20,815 nucleotides of DNA from a virus. Where the stretch lies: the IMG/VR virus record IMGVR_UViG_3300020171_000553, positions 1 to 20,815 of that record. One strand, 5' to 3'. The position numbers and the translations under genes were made by a program. Of the stretch, positions 14,160 through 20,815 are shown piece by piece (position 1 is the first letter of the stretch; each line of letters opens with the position of its first letter). The notes beneath the pieces are model-generated. The model made no database searches and was not told the DNA's origin. It saw only the letters and a program-made list of their open reading frames with translations.

Positions 14160-15406
14160 TGTCCGTCCTGTCAGAACTTACCGCCAAAGCCAGTCTTAAC
14201 GGTGCACAATTTAAGGCCGAGGTCAAGAACATCGGCAACTCCGTAACCTCGCTGGGTTCCAACCAGCTTGCCGGCCTGAAGGGCATGATCGCCGGGGCGT
14301 TCTCCGTGGGGGTGCTGATACAATTCGGACGTAAGATATTGCAGACGGCGGATGATCTCCAGACGGCGGCGAATATATTTGGATTATCGCTTGAAACCAT
14401 GATTGCTTTCAAATCGGTAATGGCCGAGAGCGGGATTGGTGCTGACAGGTTTAATAAAATATTCGGACGGATAGCCAGCGCCCAGGTTGATGTCAGGAAC
14501 GGGTTAGCCACGTACGTTGATGCGCTGAAGGAAATGAATATCAGTTCCGCTGAGTTCCAAAACTTGGGGATCGATAAGGTTTTAGAGTTAATGGCCAAAA
14601 AATATGCGGAGGTCGGGAATAAACAGCAATTTGTCGGAGGCATGACCAAGCTACTTGGCGCCCGCACCATTGATTTGATCGAAGTATTTCAGCGCATGAA
14701 CAAAGAGGGGATGGCTAAATATGCCGAGGAGGCAAAGGTTGCGGCTGACGGGATGAACGTATTGGCGAAGGCGTCTGATAGCTTTGAAAAAGCAGGAAGT
14801 AAAATTATCAACTGGGCGGCAACCGCATTTTGTTGGCTTCAAAAAGTAACCAACGCCGCACTAACCGCTGGATTAGCCTTATGGGGAATGGCGGGAAAGG
14901 GTGGTGGGTTTGTAGATCGCATGCGGGTTATCAAAGAAGGATGGTGGGCCGGTTGGAATATTACATCACCGCCCCCAAAAACTCCCGGTGCCGGTGGTGG
15001 CCCCAGTGGTGTTCCAGGACCTGCCGATGCAGAACTGACCGCAATTAAAAAAACATCAGACGCATGGTTGAAATATTACGATATTCTCGATGATGAAGCT
15101 AAAAAGCAAATGGATCGTGAAGATAAATACATGGGGTTGATAAAGAATCGTCAGGAACTTGAACTTGATTTTGCCAAAAAGAAAGCAGACATCATGGCCG
15201 GCAGGGGTATTACTAGCCCTGAAATGTCACGGATAGACGCTCTTCAGCGGATCGGTGGACTTATCGGTGCCGCCGGCGGAGGGGATCAGGCGGCACGGCG
15301 CGCTGAACGGCAGGAAAAAATACTAGAAGCCACCGAGAGATTACAGCAGGAGCATAATAATAAACTCGATGAAATTAAAACGGCGGTCAACGAATTGAAC
15401 GAGTAA
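14159..15406 (+). CDS. Tail tape measure protein (short)
   Basis: A 415-aa protein. The start LSELTAKASLNGAQFKAEV followed by LKGMIAGAFSVGVLIQFGRK is the typical tape-measure opening (a short domain, then hydrophobic helix at about 37-58). A mid-segment TAGLALWGMAGKGGG is hydrophobic, then a Gly/Pro-rich hinge (PKTPGAGGGPSGVPGP) and a long charged helix to the end (about 300-415). Tape-measure length sets tail length at about 0.15 nm per residue, so a tail of about 60 nm is predicted. ATG 14159 overlaps the chaperone stop. The protein lacks lysozyme or peptidase domains. Confidence 0.75.
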   Translation: MSVLSELTAKASLNGAQFKAEVKNIGNSVTSLGSNQLAGLKGMIAGAFSVGVLIQFGRKILQTADDLQTAANIFGLSLETMIAFKSVMAESGIGADRFNKIFGRIASAQVDVRNGLATYVDALKEMNISSAEFQNLGIDKVLELMAKKYAEVGNKQQFVGGMTKLLGARTIDLIEVFQRMNKEGMAKYAEEAKVAADGMNVLAKASDSFEKAGSKIINWAATAFCWLQKVTNAALTAGLALWGMAGKGGGFVDRMRVIKEGWWAGWNITSPPPKTPGAGGGPSGVPGPADAELTAIKKTSDAWLKYYDILDDEAKKQMDREDKYMGLIKNRQELELDFAKKKADIMAGRGITSPEMSRIDALQRIGGLIGAAGGGDQAARRAERQEKILEATERLQQEHNNKLDEIKTAVNELNE

Positions 15407-15410
15407 TAAT

Positions 15411-16190
15411 ATGGCCATCGCCAACGAAACATTTCATAGCGTCAAGGGGTCTTCCGAGATAATTCCATTACCCGATACGCACACTTGGGATTTAGCTGAC
15501 GGGACGCAAACATTTAAAGAATTTGCCGGAACGAAAGCCGCGATCTTACAAAAGTTCCGCGAACTCGCGGCGGCGGGCGCAGATTCCGGGGTGGACGCCT
15601 TGCGCGATACATATAATGGACAAAGCGGCCGTTTATCATGTCGGGTGATTGATGATTCAGGCGGAGCCGATGGTGGAAACACCGAGGCGGTCAATGCCAT
15701 TTGGGAATTGATTGCCAATGATGTTTTGAAACCGATCGAAACCCATTCCGACTTTGATTCTATCGCCGCCGATCGCAAGCGTGAAATTGAAAACTACGTC
15801 CGAAGCGCCACGGACTATCCGGCCACGCTGTCGGGGGCTGCTGAATTATCGCTTGCTGGTTATTACGCCTACCAGGTTCTCGATTTTCCAGTAACCGAGC
15901 TCATTCTCAGAAAGTCGATTGTGGTATCCAGTCGCTCAACTATTACCGCCGCGTATGCCAACATGAATAGGGTGGTTACGCTGGCGAGCATAGCCCCTCC
16001 ATCCGCTCTGTTGGGAACACTGACCATCCTCCCGTTAATGGGTGGACTCTCTGGTGCATGGGAGTGGTTGAAGAAAGCCCCCCAGGTCCGGCAAGTCGCC
16101 AAACGTAAATTCCAAATTATTTATGAATGGCACGGGGCGGAGCGCTGGGCGGCAATTTATGGCGGATCGTGGACTCCCGCTTATACTTAA
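15411..16190 (+). CDS. Distal tail or minor tail protein
   Basis: A 259-aa protein 4 bases after the tape measure. It shows no domain that I recognise. A segment VVTLASIAPPSALLGTLTILPLMGGLSGAW (about 193-222) is hydrophobic, but with Pro and Gly, so may be a buried or membrane-interacting part. The end PQVRQVAKRKFQIIYEWHGAERW is basic. Position after the tape measure suggests distal tail or baseplate. The ribosome site is weak (only ACGAG), so expression may depend on re-initiation from the preceding gene. Confidence 0.6.
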   Translation: MAIANETFHSVKGSSEIIPLPDTHTWDLADGTQTFKEFAGTKAAILQKFRELAAAGADSGVDALRDTYNGQSGRLSCRVIDDSGGADGGNTEAVNAIWELIANDVLKPIETHSDFDSIAADRKREIENYVRSATDYPATLSGAAELSLAGYYAYQVLDFPVTELILRKSIVVSSRSTITAAYANMNRVVTLASIAPPSALLGTLTILPLMGGLSGAWEWLKKAPQVRQVAKRKFQIIYEWHGAERWAAIYGGSWTPAYT

Positions 16191-16196
16191 GGAACC

Positions 16197-16637
16197 ATGA
16201 CTATTGCCACAAAACGCTGGGTTAGAGATCAAATAGGGGAAGGTCCGGAACATCCCCGCCGGATAGATTTATCAAACGCCGGCGGATTTAAGTTAAATTC
16301 CAAGGTATGTTTTGGTTACAAACTCAATCCCGACGGCGACAATCCCGCCGAGGTTTTGATATACAGCGGTGAAGCACAACATGGCGTCCGGGCGATTATT
16401 GATGTCGTTGATACAAAGATTGTGATAACCGAAGACCTGCAATACGTTTGGGTGGAGTACGTATTGGGGTCAGGGACGGCAATCATTACGGGCCCATCAA
16501 CGAGCAGGCCGGTATCTACGGCGGCAGATAGTACTTTTCGCCAGTGGCTTTATTTGTTTGGGCTGAGTGGCGGAGTGGCGAGTTTGGTGCGGGTTGGGCA
16601 TTTTGGCAACGTAGTTATTCCAGGAGCGTTTGCGTAA
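16197..16637 (+). CDS. Small tail-associated protein
   Basis: A 146-aa protein with AAGGA at 16190-16194 before ATG 16197. It starts TIATKRWVRDQIG and has beta-rich stretches such as FGYKLNPDGDN, VLIYSGEAQHG and IVITEDLQYVWVEYVLG, then a probable receptor- or baseplate-binding end. No family recognised. It is translationally coupled to the endonuclease gene by TAATG, which takes the place of a normal tail gene neighbour. Confidence 0.55.
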   Translation: MTIATKRWVRDQIGEGPEHPRRIDLSNAGGFKLNSKVCFGYKLNPDGDNPAEVLIYSGEAQHGVRAIIDVVDTKIVITEDLQYVWVEYVLGSGTAIITGPSTSRPVSTAADSTFRQWLYLFGLSGGVASLVRVGHFGNVVIPGAFA

Positions 16638-17275
16638 TGGCAACAAAGATATATGTTTTATTGAGTCCAGAAAATGAAATTCGGTATGTAGGGAAGACTA
16701 AAAATTCCCTATCCTCCAGATTTATGGGACATCTTAGTGAGGCCAGGAAAGGATCAAACGGATATCGTTGCAACTGGATAAGATCTCTATTAAAAATTGG
16801 AAAATTGCCAAGTATTCAATTGATTGGCGAAGTTGACGGAGATGGATGTAGAGAAGAAATTGCGTGGATTTCATATTTCAATGAGGATGGAGTGTCGCTC
16901 ACCAACAATACTCTTGGCGGCGATGGGGCTTCAAGAGATTTCACATCATCGGAAACGCGCCAAAAAATAAGCCAAACGCTTATGGGGCATAAATTATCAG
17001 ACGAGACTAAAAATAAAATATCAACAACACTGAAGAAGAATCCCACTAGATATTGGTTGGGTAAAACCAGATTGTTTTCAGAACAGCATTGTAAAAACAT
17101 GAGTCTTTCGAGCCAGGGGCATGTTGGCTGGAATAAGGGAAAAATCACCCCAGATGAAACAAGGAAAAAAATTAGTATAGCTCTAATGGGAAGACCACAC
17201 GGCCCGGTTTCTGAAGAGACAAAAACAAAAATTAGCATCGCGCAGAAGGCAAGATTAAGAAAGATAAATCCATGA
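16637..17275 (+). CDS. GIY-YIG homing endonuclease with NUMOD3-type repeats
   Basis: A 212-aa protein. The GIY-YIG nuclease domain (about 1-90) begins KIYVLLSPENEIRYVGKT: IYV and YVG correspond to the GIY and YIG strands. Arg in LSSRFMGH and Glu in CREEIAWI are the expected catalytic residues. The C-terminal half has three NUMOD3-like DNA-binding repeats (S-x-E-T-x-x-K-I-S-x-x-L-x-G) at about 113-131, 170-184 and 192-205, and GWNKGKI. Such endonucleases cut unoccupied alleles so that their gene spreads. The start at 16637 was chosen for the IYV strand and the TAATG overlap. The region is more AT-rich (24 and 21 GC of 60 in two sampled lines, versus 31 of 60 in the preceding gene), a sign of recent transfer. 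Confidence 0.92.
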   Translation: MATKIYVLLSPENEIRYVGKTKNSLSSRFMGHLSEARKGSNGYRCNWIRSLLKIGKLPSIQLIGEVDGDGCREEIAWISYFNEDGVSLTNNTLGGDGASRDFTSSETRQKISQTLMGHKLSDETKNKISTTLKKNPTRYWLGKTRLFSEQHCKNMSLSSQGHVGWNKGKITPDETRKKISIALMGRPHGPVSEETKTKISIAQKARLRKINP

Positions 17276-18354
17276 GCCTTTCTGTAACTCAACTTAAATA
17301 CGGATGGTTGGCCCTGGCAAGCCTGGGCGTGCTGACCGGAGTGACCATATACATTTCGGGGAATATGCGTAAGACTGTCCAAGTAGAGGATGTAATTCCA
17401 ATTGCGCTGGGCGTTCACGAGCATTGCCTGGCAACACAGTACAGCACAAACCCCGTTCTGTATCGGGTCGATCCGCCGTCTTTTGTTCGCACGTGGTACA
17501 GCAACGTCTATGCGACAAATGGAGTCGCGGTCTTTACGCACACCGTAACCAACACTTTCGGATGGGAAATTGATCGGGCGATGTTGGTTAGTCTGGATAC
17601 AACTATAAAATCACTCGTCCCTTATTATTGCGATTCAAACAATACCTCGCTGACGGTGACGGGATTGTGGGCGTCGCTGGGTATTGGCGATGGAACAAAT
17701 CAGTTTACCAGGACGCCTGTTCTGGGAACAAACTCCGCAACCTACGGCGATTATCCTTGGCAGATTTATAAGGAAGACCTAGTGGAACGATACAAGGTTT
17801 TATATTCGCTGAATCGCACCAAGCCGACCGTGACGCTGGTTCCGTTGGGCAAGTCGGCGGGAGGGATAGGATCGGGATCATGGGCCAACGCGCAATCTGA
17901 TACTGAATCAATTTATGATGGATTAAGCCCATCCGCGGGATCTTATTTTTCTGCTGCTACTGCCGGATATTCGGTTTCCACTAATCCGTATTATTCGGCA
18001 AGAGGTTTGATGACCAGGATTGCGGGACAGATGTACGTTATAGCCTCCACCAGTTTGAATTATACGGCCGTGTTTTATCTTGGTTGCACCAACGCAACTC
18101 CAGGTCAGGTTGTGCCCAGCAATACCACTTATACGTTCGATGCGAATAGCGATACCTATATTGTCGAGGGCTATCATTTGGCCGATACGCAAACCAATTC
18201 GGCCGCGTTGTCAATCGGAAACACAAATTTACCTCATCCAACGTGGTGCTCCGAGCCGGGAATAAATCAAGATAAAGTGAGGGGTTACAAAACCTATGCC
18301 CACGACATTATCCTGGACTGGGAGTTCTATTACTGTACGAATAAATTTTGGTGA
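17272..18354 (+). CDS. Membrane-anchored virion-type protein
   Basis: A 360-aa protein. YGWLALASLGVLTGVTIYISG (about 10-30) is one hydrophobic segment near the N-terminus with no clear cleavage site, so a signal anchor is likely and the bulk would be outside the cytoplasm. The rest is Thr/Ser/Tyr-rich with beta-strand patterns and several Cys (CLATQYS, YYCDS, LGCTNATPG, WCSEPG, YYCTN), perhaps disulphide-bonded. No family recognised. ATGA couples it to the endonuclease stop. The position among tail-tip and fibre genes suggests a tail or adhesion role. It is uncertain why a virion protein has an anchor. Confidence 0.65.
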   Translation: MSLSVTQLKYGWLALASLGVLTGVTIYISGNMRKTVQVEDVIPIALGVHEHCLATQYSTNPVLYRVDPPSFVRTWYSNVYATNGVAVFTHTVTNTFGWEIDRAMLVSLDTTIKSLVPYYCDSNNTSLTVTGLWASLGIGDGTNQFTRTPVLGTNSATYGDYPWQIYKEDLVERYKVLYSLNRTKPTVTLVPLGKSAGGIGSGSWANAQSDTESIYDGLSPSAGSYFSAATAGYSVSTNPYYSARGLMTRIAGQMYVIASTSLNYTAVFYLGCTNATPGQVVPSNTTYTFDANSDTYIVEGYHLADTQTNSAALSIGNTNLPHPTWCSEPGINQDKVRGYKTYAHDIILDWEFYYCTNKFW

Positions 18355-18418
18355 ACGATGTCTGATAGTCGCCGGCTAACCGTGGCAACGAGTAAATGCT
18401 ATCAAGGAAAATGGTGAA

Positions 18419-18865
18419 ATGAATATCTTCTGGGATATCCAGGGACAGCAACTAATCCCCGGCCTTAACGGGGGGGGGGCGATAACGCTCTATACTGTTG
18501 TCCTGCGCGATGTGTGGCCCGTCTCGCTCTATCTCTGCGCGGAGCAGAGCAATATCAATGTCCCGTATGCCGTGAGCGCAATTACTTCCGGCCATGCGGT
18601 AAAATTTGGGGCCAAGTCTGCCCTGACCGCCACGACCTATCTTTCCGAGCAGGCCACATGGACATCTGCCGGATCGGGGAGCACCCAGCGATACGAGGCC
18701 AGTATCCCGCTTGACGGCGCCGCCCTGATTGCCGCGATGACCGGCTTGATGGCGCTGGATCTTATCGCGGAATTTACCACGCGGGATGCGGACGGAAATG
18801 AATATCTCAGTACACAATTCAACATCACGGTCGTGCCCGACGTGATTACCGGGAGCGAATCATGA
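18419..18865 (+). CDS. Tail-tip/baseplate-like protein A, with G10 tract
   Basis: A 148-aa protein with AAGGA (18404-18408) upstream of ATG 18419. Residues 2-35 and LRDVWPVSLYLCAEQSNINVPY, then AVKFGAK, are shared with the first 150 residues of the next gene, so these two are tandem paralogues. A run of ten G at 18470-18479 encodes the Gly-Gly-Gly of NGGGAI near residue 18-20, early enough that slippage would abolish the protein. No known domain, but the beta-rich Ser/Thr composition fits a fibre or baseplate part. ATGA overlap with the next gene. Confidence 0.65.
   Translation: MNIFWDIQGQQLIPGLNGGGAITLYTVVLRDVWPVSLYLCAEQSNINVPYAVSAITSGHAVKFGAKSALTATTYLSEQATWTSAGSGSTQRYEASIPLDGAALIAAMTGLMALDLIAEFTTRDADGNEYLSTQFNITVVPDVITGSES
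18470..18479 (+). repeat. Poly-G tract (G10) inside a coding region
   Basis: Ten consecutive G in codons 18-21 of the gene at 18419. In the paralogue at 18862 the aligned residues are NSTTKI, without a homopolymer, and the alignment has no gap, so the tract as read keeps the frame open. Homopolymers of this length are typical slippage sites. Confidence 0.9.
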
Positions 18866-19536
18866 GTTTAAATCTATATTGGAGTCTCGGGGAACAAAAG
18901 CTGGTGTCGTCCCTGAACAGCACCACGAAGATCGAACGCTACGACTTCGTGCTCCGCGACACTCTCCCGGTTGTCCTGCGGGTATGCAACGAGCAATCGA
19001 ATATCAACGTGCCCTACATCGTGACGGCCATTGACGCCGGATCGGCCATCAAGTTTGGAGCCAAGGCGCTGGCGACCTATGCCACGGATGCCAATTTCCT
19101 TTTCTCGCAGGCAACCTGGACCAAGACCGGGACCGGGGAATCAACTATCTATTCCGCCAATATCCAGCTGAACACGGCGGAACTTATCACGGCGATCGGA
19201 ACGTCAGACTATATTGATTGCAAGGCTGAATTTACCATCCTGAACGGCTCGAATGAAAACGAGTTATCCACCCAGTTCACATTGAGAATATATAAGGATG
19301 TCATCCAGGGCTCGGAAGGCGTGCCATCATCCCAGTTTGCATCAATCGCGCAATATACGGATGACAATGGGGTCCAGGGTGTGAGGCTAGTGGATGCCGA
19401 CGGGGTGGTGGCGGGGATCTGTAAGAAGGGGTGCTTCTATCCGTTCTGCGCGTCCACCGGACTGTATTATCCGCTCTCAATAATTATTCAAGACACCGTT
19501 CCGACTATATCGATAGGCGCCGGGGAGGCAAACTGA
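18862..19536 (+). CDS. Tail-tip/baseplate-like protein B, paralogue of A
   Basis: A 224-aa protein whose first 150 or so residues match protein A: LYWSLGEQKLVSSLN versus IFWDIQGQQLIPGLN, then EQSNINVPYIVTAID and AIKFGAK. It adds a C-terminal domain of about 70 residues (from VPSSQFASIAQYTDDNGVQ) that ends PTISIGAGEAN. The extra part has Cys in AGICKKGCFYPFCAS. Beta-rich; probably a fibre or baseplate component formed by duplication and extension. Coupled at both ends (ATGA, TGATG). Confidence 0.65.
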   Translation: MSLNLYWSLGEQKLVSSLNSTTKIERYDFVLRDTLPVVLRVCNEQSNINVPYIVTAIDAGSAIKFGAKALATYATDANFLFSQATWTKTGTGESTIYSANIQLNTAELITAIGTSDYIDCKAEFTILNGSNENELSTQFTLRIYKDVIQGSEGVPSSQFASIAQYTDDNGVQGVRLVDADGVVAGICKKGCFYPFCASTGLYYPLSIIIQDTVPTISIGAGEAN

Positions 19537-20815
19537 TGAAAAAAATAATGATTATAACGTCTTTACTGCTGGCCGGCCAGATCGTCTTCGGCGCTCTAGG
19601 AATTACCAGCCTGGGACCGACGAATATCACCACCACCAGCGCCTATTTCCGGGCGAGCGTGACCACCAACTTGATCACGCCGACCAATACCCTGTTCTAC
19701 GGTACCGTGGACTATACGACCAACGCCGCCAGCTGGGCGTACAGCAACGTCTATGGCGCCGGCGCCGGGACAATCAGCACCCAGATCACGGGCTTGTCGC
19801 CTTCGCATAAATATTATTTCCGCTGGCGAGCCAATGACGGGACCAGCAACCTCTGGACTTCGACCACCAGTTCAAACTTTTGGACCATGCCCACAGCGCC
19901 GACCAGCACACCGGCGGTCGTGACGATTTCAGTTCAGACCGACACTAATGCCGTCCTGAAATCACCCACCAATTTTTTTGGGGCGAACAAGGCGCTGATG
20001 AATACCGCCCTGGCGTCTTACGGGTTTTTGACCAATGAACCAACTTTTACAAACTGGCTACCGACGTTCACGGCGCATACGAATAACAGCGGAGCAAACA
20101 TCCTACACCTCACGACGGCTGAAAAACTGCTGGCGACCAACGCATATCAGATTCAGAACGGGAACAGCGTCAGCGGACAGGTGGCAATTCTGAATACAAA
20201 TACGGCTCCGCTACAATCGTATTTGAGTACATCAAACACTTTGGGAATTGTGCTGACGAATTACTTCCCGTTGCAATCGGGGTTGTCGGGATCGAACGAT
20301 CTTGCGATAATCAAGACGAATTACACGACCATCCCAGCATTCACGTCGCACACGAATAACAGCGGAGCGAACATCCTACACCTCACGACGGCTGAAAAAC
20401 TGCTGGCGACCAATGCTGTGCAACCGGACAATACCAACTACCTATCCATCATCCGTTCCATGACCAACTATGTTGCCGTGGCCTCGGCGACGAATTACCT
20501 CACATACGACCCCGCAACGCGGTTGCTGACTGGATGCGTGACGAACAGCGGCGGTGGATTGGCGTCCGATTGGTCAGCATACCCCGCAACGCAGACGGTC
20601 GCGATGGCGAGTAATAATATCGTAGGTGTTGACGATCTGCTGTTGGCCCAATTCGCGCAGATATGGGAGAAATACGAAGTCAAAAATATCACCTTCCCCT
20701 GGGGTACAGTTAGTCGCGGGGGAAGTTACACAGTTGTTTCCCAGACCAACCAACAGTCGGGGGCCTACTCTAAATTCCTGGTTCTGACTCCCTTGAACCG
20801 CACAAATATATTCCT
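19536..20815 (+). CDS. Signal-peptide fibre-like protein with FN3-type domain (partial)
   Basis: The frame opens at ATG 19536 (TGATG overlap with the previous stop) and stays open to the window end, 426 codons. MKKIMIITSLLLAGQIVFG is a Sec signal peptide with a VFG cleavage site after res 19. Residues about 22-118 resemble an FN3 domain: ITSLGPTNITTTSAYFRA, then TQITGLSPSHKYYFRWRAND, the classic LxPxxxYYF(R) end of FN3. Two copies of a 26-residue unit with HLTTAEKLLATN follow (res 178-203 and 269-294); the HLTxxEK element is common in phage tail fibres. Asn/Thr/Ser-rich throughout. It is probably a tail fibre or adhesin; the C-terminus lies outside the window. Confidence 0.8.
   Translation, partial: MKKIMIITSLLLAGQIVFGALGITSLGPTNITTTSAYFRASVTTNLITPTNTLFYGTVDYTTNAASWAYSNVYGAGAGTISTQITGLSPSHKYYFRWRANDGTSNLWTSTTSSNFWTMPTAPTSTPAVVTISVQTDTNAVLKSPTNFFGANKALMNTALASYGFLTNEPTFTNWLPTFTAHTNNSGANILHLTTAEKLLATNAYQIQNGNSVSGQVAILNTNTAPLQSYLSTSNTLGIVLTNYFPLQSGLSGSNDLAIIKTNYTTIPAFTSHTNNSGANILHLTTAEKLLATNAVQPDNTNYLSIIRSMTNYVAVASATNYLTYDPATRLLTGCVTNSGGGLASDWSAYPATQTVAMASNNIVGVDDLLLAQFAQIWEKYEVKNITFPWGTVSRGGSYTVVSQTNQQSGAYSKFLVLTPLNRTNIF
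20067..20144 (+). repeat. 78-bp direct repeat, copy 1 (fibre gene)
   Basis: In frame, 26 codons (FTAHTNNSGANILHLTTAEK, then LLATNA). Copy 2 lies at 20340-20417, 273 bp on, differing at only five visible bases, mostly synonymous. Confidence 0.88.
20340..20417 (+). repeat. 78-bp direct repeat, copy 2 (fibre gene)
   Basis: In-frame copy of the unit at 20067-20144; the one residue change is Ala to Ser at position 3. The near-identical nucleotides suggest recent duplication or gene conversion. Confidence 0.88.

Noticed and set aside
14120-14165. Possible -1 frameshift joining the chaperone to the tape measure
   Set aside because: The A-rich end resembles a slippery site, but no heptamer of the X-XXY-YYZ form is in the right frame, and a TGA at 14141-14143 limits the -1 frame.
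14095-14670. 191-aa minus-strand open frame across the tape-measure start
   Set aside because: Antisense to chaperone and tape-measure genes with tight + strand overlaps; no ribosome site or motif.
18358-18417. 19-codon ORF (MSDSRRLTVATSKCYQGKW) before the G10 gene
   Set aside because: Too short and without a ribosome site; may be a leader but cannot be supported.
20495-20692. 65-aa minus-strand open frame
   Set aside because: Lies within the continuous + strand fibre frame that runs from 19536 to the window end.
1-20815. tRNA genes, att sites, integrase
   Set aside because: I saw no tRNA cloverleaf, integrase motif or att-like direct repeat, so prophage versus free phage cannot be decided here.

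Overview
The window is a stretch of a tailed (siphovirus-like) phage or prophage genome carrying most of the virion morphogenesis region. All genes but one lie on the + strand, mostly with 1-20 base overlaps or short gaps, so the + strand genes look like one long late operon. The head-gene order resembles phage lambda (A-W-B-C-Nu3-D-E): large terminase (1527-3293), a gpW-like joiner (4020-4319), lambda-type portal (4312-5901), S49 prohead protease (5888-6724), a scaffold-like coiled-coil protein (6826-7323), two proteins in the decoration slot (7346-8014, 8072-8515), then the probable major capsid protein (8635-9582). The host cannot be fixed from sequence. Base composition is moderate, Shine-Dalgarno sites are good, and several products carry Sec-type signal peptides, which suggests a Gram-negative bacterium, possibly of the PVC group (weak inference).

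Layout. 1-1526: an ABC ATPase fused to a GNAT/Mom-like domain, and a convergent minus-strand ASCH protein. 1527-3910: terminase, a 34-aa ORF, a 59-aa Cys-rich zinc-ribbon-like protein and an HTH protein. 4020-9582: head genes. 9661-13181: head-tail connector and neck genes, interrupted by two related GT-A-type glycosyltransferase-like genes. 13201-16637: probable tail tube protein, tail assembly chaperone, short tape measure and distal tail proteins. 16637-17275: a GIY-YIG endonuclease with NUMOD3-type repeats, fitted into the operon. 17272 to the end: membrane-anchored, tandemly duplicated and fibre-like proteins; the last runs off the window.

How the parts may work together: the terminase packages DNA through the portal into a prohead matured by the S49 protease, and connector, tube and tape-measure genes build a tail of roughly 60 nm. 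The ABC-GNAT protein may modify DNA before packaging, and the two glycosyltransferase-like proteins may decorate DNA or virion proteins. The most unusual property is that four genes start with clear Sec signal peptides and a fifth with a membrane anchor, at places where cytoplasmic virion proteins are expected. GC-run hairpins also recur just upstream of several morphogenesis genes, and a terminator-like element sits directly in front of the capsid gene.
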